DNA of 64,000 bases from Tolypeutes matacus. Its lineage: Eukaryota; Chordata; Mammalia; Cingulata; Chlamyphoridae. The notes under the pieces are model-generated. The model was not told the origin of the DNA. It saw nothing but the letters and a program-made list of their open reading frames with translations, and did no database searches. Shown here in pieces: positions 22,500 through 35,361 of the stretch. Every line of letters starts with the position of its first letter. Positions within the stretch are counted from its first letter, which is position 1. The stretch spans positions 1,045,799 through 1,109,798 of the forward strand of contig JAKSZT010033094.1 of assembly GCA_026826555.1 (NCBI GenBank), given 5' to 3'. The translations under genes and the position numbers were made by a program.

Positions 22500-24440
22500 C
22501 TCTGAGCCCCAGACCTGAACATTAACTTCTCTTCTGGGATATTTCAGAGTTTCTTCATCAGTAACTAAGTTGGACTTGTCAACTTTTGAAAATTTGCCCT
22601 TCTTTAATAATTCAAACCTTAATGATTGATCTTACCTGTCACCCAGCAGCCGAGTAAAGAAACCTTGGAGTAAGGAAACCTTGGAGAAACCTTATTGGTA
22701 CAGAATAACTCCATTTCTAAGAGAGTTTTCCTTCTCCAAAATGAAATACTTCAGGATAATGTAGGTAAAGTATCCTTGCATATTTTTTAAAAATTATCTC
22801 TTCCAAAGTAGTTATTAAACTTCAAAAGCCTAGACTGTGTGTTCTACTTGCTACTATAAATTTATGGCCTTGGACAAGCCTAGTTCAGAGCTGACCTGAA
22901 ATTTATACACATTTCTGTCAAAAAGGGATCATCATTTGCCTCAAGAATATTGTAGTTAACTAGGCTAAAAACACATAGCAATATATAAGAAAACCATGAA
23001 AATGGGGTAATTGATTATCTAGAATGCATGCTTATGAAATAATTCAGACTATAACTTTAAATTTCAGATAAGTGAATTGAAAAAAGAAATGACAGAATAT
23101 TCCTTTAGAGTCAAATACCTGTACCTAAATAGAAAAGACATTGCTTGATTTTGTTTCTGAAATGATTTGCTCTTTATGTCAAGATATGCTTGACGACATT
23201 CAAATGTTTAATTTTCATTTTAAAATTCGTTAATGCTGGGCTTAGGGATTCTTTTTGGGGTGATGGGAAAGTTCTGATAATGGATGTTGGTAAGGATAGC
23301 ATGATACTATGAATATGATTAATCTGACTGAATCATGCTTGGGAGTGGTAGAAATAGGGATATTTATATTGTATATATACTGATATATTTAAAAAAAGAA
23401 AAACTGTAAGAGACAGTGACATTTCAATACTATACATTTTCTTGGACTAGACCTAATTAAAAAAATAAGCATACATCCTATTATTAGGGAAATAAATAAT
23501 GAAACTAGATCATTTATTCTGGGAACCCCTCATATTTTGAAGCTTGTAGTTCCTAGATCATCAGCTAAATCTGACATGAAGACATCTAAACTCTATGGCC
23601 TTTCCTTTATTCTGTAGTAAAATATGCATGCTTCAGAATAATGAAAATATTTTTCCTTGAATATATGTTTTTAGCAGAAATATCTCTACTAATATAAATA
23701 CACTAGTGCCTACACCCTGAGAGAAGAAATAGTACTAGGAATCTTCTTGCTAAATTACTGCCCACCACAACAATATCCACAAAACAGTAAGAACTCTGGG
23801 AAATTTAAAGGATATGAAGGTTGATTTTGAGACTTTTAGAAGTTCTTAAAGGACACAATCTGTTTTCCTTATTGCAGCTACGTGATTTGCCTAATTTGAG
23901 GGAAAAGATTATGTTACATAAGGCATGTTTTGATTACTTTTGTCTTGAGTGTCATCTGAATTAATCAGGGTATATTTTTGGATTATAGGACTGATGAGGT
24001 TAGTTATGAACTACATAAATAGATATCCACAACTAAAATGTTCCTTTTTCTAGAGAGAAAAAGAAGCTCTGAGCTCCTGAGTGTGGTGAAAGCATCCTCA
24101 ATAAGACTTGGCTTCCTTGCCTTTTGGGTCCACTTGTGTTCTGGTGAGGAAGGGAGAGAATTTTAACGTGGAAGCTCTTTCCTTGTTTATTTTATAAAAG
24201 AGTTTTTTAAAATCAGAAGTTAATTGTTCAATTTTATTGCAGGCCTTTGGGTTCAGTCATTTTGAGGTCAGGTAAGTTTATTGTGGACATACAATTTCTT
24301 TGGATTTATTATCCTTTAGTCATTTTCAAGGGGAACATGCCTAATATTATCATTCAGGGAATAGTTTTATGCCATTAGACCAGTGGTAGAGACAGACAAA
24401 TAAATAAATAAATATATAATGACAAATAAATGTATATGAG
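22500..24440. other. Intronic stretch; old L1 3'UTR piece at about 23255-23480
   Basis: TGATGGGAAAGTTCTGATAATGGATG near 23260 resembles the terminal parts of other plus-strand L1s in the window (32531 and 61460). Otherwise no gene or named repeat is seen. Confidence 0.4.
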
Positions 24441-24955
24441 TGACCTGAAAGAATATTAGAATTGTAATAAAGACTATGGGAAGAAGAAGGGGACGGCTCT
24501 GTATAGGATCAAGCATCTGCAAATTGACAAGTTTATTTTTTCCTTTCCAATTTGGATGCCTTTTATTTCTTTCTCTTGCCTATTTCCTTTGCCTAGAACT
24601 TCCAATACAATGTTGAAGAACAGTGGTGACAGTGGGCATCCTTATATTCTTCCTGATCTTAGGGGAAAGCTTTCAGTCTTTTACCATTTAGTATGATGAT
24701 GTGGTGGTTTTTCATGTTCCCTTTATTATGTTGAGGAAGTTTCCTTGTGATGTTTTTATCAAGAAAGGATGCTGGGTTTTGTCAAAAGTACTTTTCGTAT
24801 CAATTGAGATGATCATATATATACCTTTGTTCTATTAATGTGATGTTATACATTAATTGATTTTCTTATGTTGAACCACCCTGGCATACCTGGGATGGAT
24901 CCCACTTGTTCATGGTATATAATTCTTTTAATATGCTGTTGGAGATTGTTAGTAG

Positions 24956-25468
24956 TGAAACTGCCACTTACTAACCCACTTTTCAGAGTAGCCCCCTCCT
25001 CAGAAAGTTGTAGAACTTTCTGGAAGTTTCTACTTCCCTTTCATTCAAAGGCCTATCTTGTAATGTTTATTCATAGGAGGCTTTCTGCCTTATGAGATGA
25101 TGAGGTACTGTTTCTTTTCCCCAGTGCAGAAGCCGGCTCTGACATGTTCTATTCAGTGAGTATGCTAGGCCTCCATTTTCAGACCAAGCCTAACTTGCAT
25201 CTGAGCATGCTTCACTTAACCTTACCTTTCCCAATCTGGACTGGCCCACATCACCTCACCCCATCCTTAATCACTCCCTTAAGCCCTCCTTCCCCAGACA
25301 GTATAAAACTCCAGCACCCATTTTGTTTCGGGAGACCGTTCTGAGATTTGCCTCTAGTCTCCAGTCTTTTTGCTAGCCGACCATGAGGTAAACTCTTCTC
25401 TTAATTCTGGTGACTCAGTATTGGCTTCCGTGTGCACATCAGCCAAACGAACCCACCTGGAGGTAACA
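24956..25468 (+). mobile_element. Solo LTR, same family as 11463-12048
   Basis: It begins TGAAACTGCCACTTACTAA and ends GGTAACA, with 4-bp duplications GTAG at 24952-24955 and 25469-25472. Much of its length resembles the LTR at 11463-12048. It is inserted in the RT region of the old L1. Confidence 0.82.
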
Positions 25469-25734
25469 GTAGTGTTTTTGTTTTGTTTTTAATTTTTTTT
25501 TTTTTTTAACGTGCATAATGGGTTATTTTTCTGGAATTTTCTTGTGATATCTTTATCTGGCTTTGGTATTAGAGTGACACTGGCCTCAAGGAATGAGTTA
25601 GGAAGTTTTCCCTCCTCTTTAGTTTTTTGAAAGAGTTTGAGCAAGTTAGTGTTAGTTCTTCTTTGAATGTTTGGTAAAATTTACTGGTGTAGCCATCTGG
25701 TCCCGAGTTTTCTTTGTTAGGAAGTTTTTTCATC

Positions 25735-26230
25735 CTAAATTTGACAGTTTGAAACTGGATGAACCACAGAAAAATTATGTTCTTAAAATTAGTCCATTTC
25801 TGTGGGTGTAAACCTATTTTAGGTGGGATCATTTTATTAAGTTACTTCACTTAAGAGTCTTTTGATTAGGTTAGTTTAGTAAGGCATGACCCAGGGTGGG
25901 TCACTGAGTCCTTATAAGAGAATCAAATTTAGACACAGAGAGAAAAGTCATAGAATCAGAGAAATCCATGGAAGCCAGAAGATGAAAGCAAGGCAACCTG
26001 TAAGAGAGCTGGGAGGCACCAGCAGATGTCATTGTGTGCCTTGCCATGTGACAAAGGAATGTAGGATCACTGGCAGTCAGTCTTCAGGAAGAAAGCATTG
26101 CCTAATGATGCCTTGATTTTGACATTTTCACAGCCTCAGAACTGTAAGCCTGTAAACTTAATAAATCCTCATTGTAAAAGCCAATCCATTTCTGGTATAT
26201 TGCTTTTGGCAACCTAGCAGACAAAAACAC
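25735..26230 (+). mobile_element. LTR-like interspersed repeat, copy A
   Basis: Related copies are at 51892-53294 and, reversed, at about 56810-57400. Shared landmarks are the 'GTCTTCAGGAAGAAAG' segment, 'TGATGCCTTGATTT' and an end in ACAAAAACA. It interrupts the old L1 ORF2. An MLT/MaLR-type LTR is a guess. Confidence 0.5.
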
Positions 26231-26879
26231 TAATTCAATTCCTTTACTTGGTATTGCCTATTGAGATCTTCTATTTCTTCCTGAATCAGTGTAAGTAATT
26301 TTTTTTTTTTTTAATTAAAAAAAATTTTTTTTTTAGTAATTTTTGTGTTTGTAGGAATTTGTCCATTTCATCTAGGTTATCTAATTTGTTGACATACAAT
26401 TATTCTTAGTATCCACCTATAAACTTCTTGTTTCTGTAGGATCGGTAGTATTGTGCCCCCTTTCATATCTGATATTAGTTGTGTCCTCTCTTTTTCTATG
26501 TCAGTCTCTAGTAAAGGTTTGTTGATTTCATTGATCTTTTGAAAGAATCAACTTTTAGTTTCATTAACTCTATTGCTGTTTGTTTTATTCTCCATTTCAT
26601 TTTCTCTAGTCTAATCTTTGTTAACTTCCTTCCTTCTGATTTCTTTGAGTTTACTTTACTCTTCTTTTTCTGGTTCTTGGAGTTGTGAGTTTAAGTGTGA
26701 TTTTTTTTCTGTTTCATTTGAAAATCCTTTAATATTCTGATAGCTTTAGCTGCGGAAAAAACATGACAAGAATGTCAGGTTCTTGCTACATCATTCTTTA
26801 TGTCTTGTTGGATCCCCCTAGACTCTTTACCCTATATATTATGCTGTGGAATTTAAAGGGAAAAACCATGCCCCCCCAC

Positions 26880-29800
26880 CCCCCAAAAAACTCAACTAAC
26901 AACAAACCAAAAAACCCACTAACAACAAATCCCAAACTCCAGTCTCACTGCAGGTGGTTTCTGCTGAGTTGAATGAGAATCTTTGGCATAGCATATCAAT
27001 TCCCCTGTAATGCCTATGCAATTTGAAAAAGTATACTTTCCTATAGTAAAGCTTCTTAAAAACATCCATTTCTGTAAAATAATGTGTTTCTGTATGTAGA
27101 GCTCTGGGGAATAAAGAACTCCACCTTGAGGGCTGGTGTGGGGGCTCTGGTCGGCCATGTGTCCCCTCTGCCTCCCGGGAGGTCATATGACATCATTGAG
27201 CTTGGCCTCCAGCCCTCTGGCCATCTAGTTGCTTCTGAGCTGCTGCCCTCCCCATCCTCGTTGCTGGACTCCTTGCTGGACTTGCTGGTGGCATCCTCTT
27301 CATTCAGCTTCCTCTTGTGGCCTCTGGGTGTGCTGCTGCCCGCCTGGCTTCTCTTGCTGTATGCTCTGCAGAACCTGGCCATTGTACTGCGGTGGCCCCC
27401 AATGCCAGGCTCTTGCAGTCCCAGCTTCCTTTTCCTCCTCTGGCGGCTTCTTCTCATTGTGGCTGTCCTCACTGCATTCTAAGATGCTGTCAACCTCTTT
27501 GTCCATACTAAGTCTTCCTTATAAAGTGCTGGGCTGAGTGTCTGATGTGCTGGGCTGTCACTTTCTTCTAGAAGGACCAGGCTGTTTTCCATCTTGGTTA
27601 TCTGGCAATTCTTTGTCAAACATCTGCTATTGATGTGGCTCAACAACTCTGAAGGAAGAGAGCTCCCCATGGGCCAGCAAGGAGACGGGAGTCACTGGAC
27701 CCGGGATGTATGAGGGTGGCCCTGGGCTCTGAGTGCTCTTTGATGAGCTTCCCCATGTGAGAGTCATAAATGAGAACCTCAGGGCCAGTCTGACACTTGG
27801 ACTGGTGGGTGTGGGTGAAACAAGGCAGGCGGGAAGGTGCCTAGCCTGTTGGGAAGGGCTGCAGGGTGCTGTTGTCCCTCTGGGCCCTGAGGTAGGTGTC
27901 CTTCAGAAGGAAGAGCTGCTCCTCCACCCGACCCACTGCTCTAGGTAGTTCCACAGCCAGTCGGGGTTGACCACGTGCACGTGCGCCCACTCCTGGGCTT
28001 GCCTCACATTCTCTGTGCCAGCCCTTGTGGCCACCAGGTGAATCATCCTGTTGGGGGTGTCTGAACTCAGCATCAGCTCCATGGTGACCTTTGCTTCGAG
28101 GACTGTAATGTGGTAGTGTGGTAGTGCTCTCTGGTCTTTTCCATGCAGAAGTTTGTTGGGTACAGCCCACTAAATGTTTTGGCCACGCCAGCAGGACTTT
28201 GCTTTTCAGCTCTGGTACGATCTTCTGTATATCTGGGGCTTCTACAGCCTCCTGGCCAAGGAAACTGTCATACTTAGTGTGGTAGTTGGTGTATATATGC
28301 ACAAGGATCCTCCCCGAGGTGGATCAGGTGGTTGTCATAGTTGGTGTCCACTTCCGCCTCCTCGTCCTCCAGGCTCAGGTCCAGGGACTCCCCCATGGTA
28401 ATGCCAGACTGCACACCTTTCTGGGACTCAGTCTCTGCCTCCTCCTGGTCTGCACAGCCGTTCCCCAGCCCACAGAGGCCCTCCTGCTTGCTCTCCTTCT
28501 GCCTGTCGTGTTGGCGCTGCTCCCAGGCTTCCCAGAGTGCTTTTCCCTGCTAGGCCTCCCCCACAAGGCCGTTGGGGGTGCCTCCCTGGGGCAGGATCTC
28601 CGCCCAGTTGTGGGTGCTACAGGTCATCCATGGCCTCTCCTCTCCGCACTCTCAGAGACCGATGAGGAGGAGGGCTTCTGGCCATTTGGTCCACTGTTGC
28701 TCTCGCTGTTGCTGGATAAGTCAAAATCCAAGCCACTGTCCTGAGCAGCTGGCCTCTCCAGCAACATTTCCTCCTCCTGCCCAGCAACTTCCTGGGACTA
28801 CTTCATGTTCACCAACATGCCACTGCAAGCACCACTAGCTCAGGGACCCAGGACAGCATTTGAGGAGTCCCTTCCGTCTTGTGCCCATGTGCTACCCCTC
28901 GGCAAGGGTCACTGGCTGCGACTTCACCACCATTTAGCACCTTTGAGGCTTTCTCCAGGCTACTGCCCTACGCTATGCTAGGAGCAGGCTTGCCTTCCTC
29001 TGGGTCTTCAAGCGACTGACAGTGTTCTGAGTCACAGACACCTTTACAGGAATGATTTACTTTCTCTCTCTCTCGCCTGTGACTCCTGGGCCCCAGGAAG
29101 TACATGTATTTGAAAAAAAAATATTTTTATTTTAAAGAAGCTTTAGATTACATAAATGTTACATAAAAATATAGGGCATTCCCATATGCCTCCCCTCCAT
29201 TTTCCCACGTTAACAACTTCTTTCATTAATGTGGTACATTGGTTACAATTGATAAACACATATTGAAGCATTGCTACTAACTGTGTACTATAGTTTACAT
29301 TATAATTTACACTCTGTCCCACACAATATTATAGGTTATGACAAACAAAATATATAATGGCCTATATCTGTCATTGCAGTGTCATGCAGGACAATTCCAA
29401 TGTCCTGAAAATGGCCCCATGTTACACCTATTCTTTCCTCTCCCTCCTCTTAGAACCTCTGGTGGCCACTGTCCTTATATAAATGGTTAAAGGTTATCAG
29501 GTTATAGTCAGTGATGCAAGCCATTGAGTCTCCACAAGGAAAAAGATGTCTGAGGTTCCATGTTTTAAAAAATGGGTCAATACATTCATCCCTTGATAGT
29601 ATTCAGTGAGAAAATAGCTTCTTCTCAGAGTCTAAAAATCCTGCAATGGTGTGTGTGTACAGCCTGCTTCCCAGTGTGAAGATGTGCAGCTTGTACAGCT
29701 TCTCCAGGAACCTTCCCTAGGAACTCCTTGCAGCAAGGACACAGGCCAGTGTGCAGCATGCACCTCCCCCACCTGCCCCAGCTGGAAGTGGAATATGCCT

Positions 29801-29888
29801 TCATTGGACATCTGTGGGAAGTTATCTTCCATCTTGTGGATCAAAGTCTGGTATAGGTCCACCATGAGCACAAGCTTTGTTGGGTAAA
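26880..29888 (-). pseudogene. CTDP1: CTDP1 (FCP1 phosphatase) processed pseudogene, 5'-truncated
   Basis: Minus-strand reading gives the FCP1 phosphatase start near 29870 (VDLYQTLIH, then MSNEGIFHFQLG), the segment around FFKTWNLRHLFPCGDSM near 29530, KYMYFLG near 29110, the acidic middle, EAPDIQKIVPELKSKVL near 28240, the BRCT-like end VEEQLFLL near 27915 and the C-terminal GHKRKLNEEDA with SNEDGEGSSSEA. The stop equivalent is at 27183-27185. There are no introns, and frameshifts and stops are frequent. The catalytic DxDxT motif reads DLYQT, so the second Asp is lost. An L1 tail (about 29113-29500) splits it. The 5' end truncates in the phosphatase domain, typical of L1-mediated copying. It lies antisense in intron 1. 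Confidence 0.9.
29113..29500 (-). mobile_element. L1 3'UTR insertion inside the CTDP1 retrocopy
   Basis: After a T-rich lead (reverse poly(A)) the sequence matches the minus-strand L1 tail near 46660-46940 (AGATTACATAAAT..., then CCCATATGCC...). It separates two parts of the retrocopy that are otherwise in order. Confidence 0.6.
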
Positions 29889-31117
29889 ATGTTCTAGGTC
29901 TAGTTAGTTTATAATACCATTCAAGTTGTATATTTAGATATTGATCTTCTGTCTAAGTATTCTATTATTGGGAGTGTTACAATTGAAGTCTCTTACTATA
30001 AATTTATAACCATTTATTTCTCCCTTAACATTTGTTGATATTTGCTTCATATATTTTGTCTTTGCTGTTATATATATACATATATAATTGTTATTTCTTG
30101 TTGAATCAACACCTTTATCAGTATATAGTATCCTTTATCTTGTGAAACAGTTTTTGACTTAAAGTTTATCTCATCTGATATTAGTATAACTACCGCAGCT
30201 TTCTTGTCATGACTATTGCATGAAATTATTTTCTAAACTTTCACTTTCAGCCTTCTTAAGTGTTTGAATACACTGAGTTTCTTGCAAATTGCACATAATT
30301 GGGTTGTGCTTTCTTATCCTTTCTGCCAACCTCTGTTTGTTGACTGGAGAATTTAATACTTTAAATTTAAATGAGTGACTGGTAATTTAAGACTTTCTTT
30401 GGTCATTTTGCTATTTGGTCTTTGTAAATCTTATACCATTTTTTTGGTTCAGTTCTCTGTTAATGCTTACTTTCATATTTTTTGATATTTGTAGTGTACC
30501 ATTTTGAGTCCCTTCTCATTTCCTCTGTATATGTTTTTCAGATATTTTCTTTGTGCTTGCCAGCATGCTAAATCTATAATGATCACATTTTATTCTATAC
30601 AAATTTAGCTTACACAAACACTGTACCTATACATCTCTGACTCCCCACCTTTTTGTTGTACTTGATACAAAATCATAATCTATAAAACTCCTGAGGAATA
30701 CAAGGAAGCCTCATCATAACTTTGTTTTAGGCAATGGTTTTTTTTTATTTTATTTTACACCAAAAGCACAAGTGACAAAAGGTATCAGAGAAAATTGGGA
30801 CATCATCAAAATTAAAAACTTTTGCATATCAAAGGACTTTTTCATGAAAGTAAAAAGACATCCTAGAGAATGGGAGACAGTATTTGGAAACCACATCTGA
30901 TAATGGTTTGATTTCCTTAAAACATAAAGAAATCATATAGCATAACAACATAAAGATGAATAACAATTGAAATGGTCAAAAGATGTGAAAAAACATTTCT
31001 TCAAAGAAGATATACAAGTGGCCAATAAGCATGTGAAGTTTCTCAACATCATTAGCCGTTAGGGAAATGCAAATCAAAACCAGAACTAGAGACCCTTTCA
31101 CACTCAATAGAATGGGT

Positions 31118-31540
31118 ACTGTCTTAGTTCCCTAACTGCTAAAAGAAATGCTGTATAAATGCAGTTGGCTTACAACAGGAAGTTTTTGGTTCACAGTTTC
31201 AGAAACTAGAAGGTTGGTATCTTCAGGCTGATCAGCAATCTTCGGGTTCCTATGCCCTTCATCACATGGGAATGCACAGAGCAGAGTGTTCTCCTTTCTC
31301 TTCTGTGCTCCATTATCTTCCAGCTTCTGGCTGCTCCTCATTACCTCCACCAAGTGGCTTCTTCCTCTGTGTCCTCTTTCCTTTGCTTATAAGGACATCA
31401 GTCATGTTGGATTAAGGCCCACCGTCATTCAGTTTGGGCACACCATAACTAATAATATCTTTAGAGGTCCTATTCACAAATGAGTTCACAACAACAGGAC
31501 CAGGGATTGGGACCTGAATATGCCTTTTGTGGGGTAAATG
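31118..31540. mobile_element. Interspersed repeat of unassigned family, copy 1
   Basis: It shares layout and wording with 43530-43945: a CTGCTA(A/G)AA start, 'CACAGTTTCAGA', 'TCACATGG', 'GGATTAAGGC' and 'GGTCCT'. It interrupts an L1 ORF2. I cannot name the family. Confidence 0.45.
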
Positions 31541-31830
31541 ATTCAGTAGGCAAAAGCTGCTTTAAAACAACATAACCAGTATTGAAAAGCATGTAGAGAA
31601 ATAACAACATTCATTGTGGGTGGGAATATAATATGATGCAGTCACTGTGGAAGACAATGTGGCAGTTCATCAAAAAGCCAAGTGTAGAATCGCTGGCACT
31701 TCTCCTAAGTATATATCCAACAGAACTGAGAACAAGGACTCAAACAGATATTTGAACACTGGCATTCATAGCATTATTCACAATAGCCAAAAGATGGAAG
31801 CGACCCAAATGTCCATCAACAGATGGTTAA

Positions 31831-32272
31831 GGGGGTGGATGTCGCTCAAATGGTTGGGCATTCATCTCCTATATGGAGGGACCTGGGTTCAATTCCTGGG
31901 ACCTCCTGGTAAAAATAAGAAAAATATAGAAGGCGTGCAGGCCACGAGGCCCCGCGAGTGGGTGCAGTCAGGCCCCACTGAGCCACACAGCAAGATGATG
32001 ATATAACAGGAGAGTGACGCAAGGGAGAGCCAAGACGAGATGCGCCAAAAAAACCAGGAACTAAGGTGGTGCAGGCAGTAGGACACTTCTCTCCCACATC
32101 GGAGGTTCCCAGGATTGAATCCCATGAAGACAGGAGAAGGATGAGAAGAGAGGGCAGGAAACAGACACAGAGAATTGTCCACTGAATGGACACAAAAACA
32201 ATAAAAACGGGGGAGGGAGGGGGTAAAAATGGATAAAAAGTAAATAAATAGATAAATCTTAAAAAAAAAAAA
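31831..32272 (+). mobile_element. Dimeric tRNA-derived SINE
   Basis: The first tRNA-like unit has GTCGCTCAAATGG (A box) and GGTTCAATTCC (B box). A spacer carries one to two GGCCCCGCGAGTGGGTG repeats. A second unit includes CCCACATCGGAGGTTCCC and GATTGAATCCC, followed by a (TAAA)-type tail. The duplication ACAGATGGTTAA lies at 31819-31830 and 32273-32284. Confidence 0.9.
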
Positions 32273-32696
32273 ACAGATGGTTAAATGAAATGTAGATACA
32301 TAAAATGGAATATTATTCACCCATAAGAATGAATGAAATTTGGATATATACTACGACATGGATGAGCCTGCAAGACAGCATGTTAAGTGAAATAAGCTAG
32401 ATAGAAAAAGATAACTATTGTATGAGCTCATTTATATGAATTCACTAGAATATGCAAAAATGTATAGATTGAGAAACTAATATACCAGGGGCTAAGGTGG
32501 GCTAGGGAATGGGAAATTTATGCTTCTTTTTAGGATGATGGAAAAGTTTTGATAATGGATGGATCACAACATTGTGATTAGCACCACTGAATTATATATT
32601 TGAAAGAGATTTCACAGGTTTTACATATTTTACCAGAATAAAAACTTTTCAAAAACCATAGAATTGTATAACACAAATGGTGAACCCTAATGTAAA

Positions 32697-32787
32697 CTTT
32701 TTTTTTTTTAGGAGTTACCAGGGATTGAACCCAGGACCTCGTACATGGGAAGCAGGTGCTCAACCACTGAGCTACATCCACTCCCCA
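32697..32787 (-). mobile_element. Monomeric tRNA-derived SINE
   Basis: A T-rich lead, then reversed B box (GGGATTGAACCC) and A box (TGAGCTACATCC). Only the tRNA-like part is present. Confidence 0.8.
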
Positions 32788-32796
32788 TTGAAAGTT

Positions 32797-32891
32797 GGTT
32801 TTTTTTGTTTTTTTTTAGGAGGTACCAGGGTTCGAACCTGAGACCTCGTACATGGGAAGACACTCAACCACTTGAGCTACATCTGTTCCCC
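32797..32891 (-). mobile_element. Monomeric tRNA-derived SINE
   Basis: Same structure as the preceding copy, ten bases away. The B-box region reads GGGTTCGAACC. Confidence 0.8.
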
Positions 32892-33086
32892 CTAATGTAA
32901 ACATTTATTACAGTTAAAATTATAATATTTCATCAATTTTAAAAGTACCATGCTAATGCTACATGTTAATAATAGAGAAATAATTAGGACAACTGTGTGT
33001 GTGAAGGAGGTGGTATATGGGTACCCTGTACTTTCTGCATAATTTTTCTGTAGATCTACAACTTCTCTAATTAAAAAAAAAAGAGT

Positions 33087-33202
33087 CTTGGGAACCAATG
33101 TGGCTCAATGGTTGTGCATCAGTTTCTCACATACAAGGTCCCAGGTTCAATCTCTGGCCCCGGTACCTCAAAAAAAACAAACAAATAAACAAAAACAAAA
33201 AA
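33087..33202 (+). mobile_element. Monomeric tRNA-derived SINE
   Basis: ATGTGGCTCAATGG (A box) and GGTTCAATCTC (B box) precede an A/C-rich tail. The flanks share AACTTCTCT (about 33060 and 33203). Confidence 0.75.
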
Positions 33203-33430
33203 AACTTCTCTGTACAATGAAATTCATATTTTCTTTGCCAGAGTGGTGAAGATCTTCTTACTTTTGGCCCTGGAAGAGGAAGGTCCTCCCCATATTTCTG
33301 TTGCAGCCCACTTCATGTTCCTGTTGATTTGATGAGGTTAATTCCAGGAGATGGCTTAGGATTCATGACAGGTTGGGTCTGGAAATTGTTCACATGACTG
33401 GAGTCTCGTGGCTTCTTTCTCTGTTTTCAG

Positions 33431-33514
33431 TTTGCTCTTCTACTGCTTTTCTGGTTGTAATGGAATTGCAGAGGAAGACATTTGTCAGCTGAGCTATTGA
33501 CCATGCAATCACTG
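33431..33514 (+). CDS. KRAB-ZNF exon with start codon (coding part 33503-33514)
   Basis: ATG at 33503 (A at -3) begins Met-Gln-Ser-Leu. The donor G|GTGAGT follows at 33515, giving phase 0 into the KRAB-A exon. MQSLxS is a common KRAB-ZNF N-terminus. The upstream acceptor is probably TTTTCAG at 33430, which has a good pyrimidine tract. A second candidate is TTGCAG at 33470. No other in-frame start is needed because the joined frame stays open. Confidence 0.75.
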
Positions 33515-35187
33515 GTGAGTAAGGAATTCTCTAACTGAAATTACATTTGTGTTGCCAGCAATGCTAGGTTCTTTCTATTGGTTAGGGTATTTTAAAAGCA
33601 TTCAGGAGCTATTCAAGGCTCTGAGCTGCAGTTAAGTTGACCTCTGGGATAGTCATGGAAGGTTAGGGGCTCATCAGTATGTAATCTCATTTCCAACATT
33701 ACACTAAATTGCTCTAAGCTCCACTGAGGCTGTTTGTTCACCGAACAGATTTGAGAGGTTTTCTTTTTTTCATCTAGTCCTTGGCCACGTTGGGGAAATA
33801 ATGCACTCATTCATTATGTCAGTACCTCTAAATGACTTAGGTGTGTTGTAAAAATAGATGATAGAGATGAATAAGAGGAGAAGATTACAATCAATAGGGA
33901 GAGTGATGTTTCACCAGGTGAATTTAATCAATACAATGTTATACTTGCTCAGGTAGAAGGCTATGCATCGTTGAGAAGAGCACACCTGAGGTTTAGGTAA
34001 TAGAAAACACCAGTCATTTATTTATTTTCCCCAATTTTAATTTTAAGATTTTGATAGACTGTATTTGCACATTTTGAAAAACTTAAAGAAGATTACTACA
34101 ATTCTTCTTACCCAGTTGTTCCCCAATTTCCAATTTTCTTTATAACTTTATTCACATTTTATAAATGGAAGCATTGAATAGGAAGTATTGTTTCCTTAAT
34201 TTTGGTTGTGCATTCAGGACAACTATAGTAAGTAGAGCATTTATGTCCCTGTGAAAATGTTTGGAGAATTGGAAAGACAGAACAAATGAGATTTATTTTA
34301 CTCCTGAAAAGATAGATGAGATGAAGGTAAAAAGAGACCATGAAAACTGGTGTTTGGAGCTCCCAGGGATAGTTGAAAGTGGAAGGTCTCATGTCATTCT
34401 AATGTTCTAGGACCATTTTTCAGTAGAGCAGTCTTGGGTCTGAAATGTGTCCTGGGAACTGTCTATACTTATATGCTGTGGAGAGCTCCTGAGTTATGTG
34501 GGGTTGAGTAAGGCAGCACCTACCAATCTTAAGTTGTGTATGAAATCTGTTTAGTTGTGCAGAATACTGCTCTTTGCTACAAGGTTCTCTGCCACTTTAA
34601 TAAATAATAGATCAGTGAGTTGTGTTTTTTGATACTAAGTACTTTGCATATTAGCTCATTAGATACTTCAAAACTCCTAACAATTTTTTATCTTTAGTGT
34701 TCAAGAAAAAACATGTTTTTAAATGATTTCATAGATGAGAGGAAACTGATATCATCTAGAGGAGTAATCTAACTGTACTCATGGTTTAAAAGTGTCATGG
34801 CATGGGTATTGATTAACTTGAGATATGTCTATATATTGACATGAAATCAGTGGAGGGGTGTTTTCTTTTAATGAATAGTCAAGTGCAAATTGTATAATCT
34901 CCATCTTGAAGTCATGATTATCAATTATTAGTAATTTGCCAGCTTCTACCACACCACATGTCATGTGATATGCCTTTATAATGGAGTTTTTTGTGTTCAG
35001 TGTGTGTATTCATCTGAAATACAGACAGCACTTTAGCACTGAGAATGATCTGACTGGAACCCACAAAAAGTTTAGCCTTTCTGTATACATATAGTTTCTG
35101 CTTCCTCAGTGCTGTCATCATGAACATCCTACTTGGGACATTGATAGGGGTGGCCCTGTCTGAACCCAAATGTCTGTGATATTTTAG
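33515..35187 (+). other. KRAB-ZNF intron, unassigned
   Basis: Intron bounded by GTGAGT and TTTTAG. I recognise no repeat or gene inside it. Confidence 0.5.

Positions 35188-35361
<174 letters not shown>

Larger units (their letters stand above)
24540..30720 (-). mobile_element. Old L1 ORF2 split by nested insertions
   Basis: Reverse L1 ORF2 segments appear in order: the RT palm region at 24540-24955, more RT at 25473-25734, the pre-RT part at 26231-26770, and the endonuclease side at 29890-30720. Between them lie a solo LTR, an LTR-like repeat and the CTDP1 retrocopy. All pieces share orientation and proper order, so they are best read as one ancestral L1 that received later insertions. All are heavily mutated. 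Confidence 0.6.
30745..32640 (+). mobile_element. L1 ORF2 3' portion with nested repeats
   Basis: 30745-31117 matches ORF2 after the RT domain. The C-terminal part resumes at about 31570-31818 and continues at 32285-32470 with the typical end (ATGAGCCTGCAAGACAGCATG). Insertions lie at 31118-31540 and 31831-32272. Many stops are present. Confidence 0.65.

Noticed and set aside
27084..28838. Several long plus-strand open frames and GC-rich composition, suggesting a gene or CpG island
   Set aside because: They are shadows of the minus-strand CTDP1 retrocopy. Its GC content comes from the parent coding sequence.
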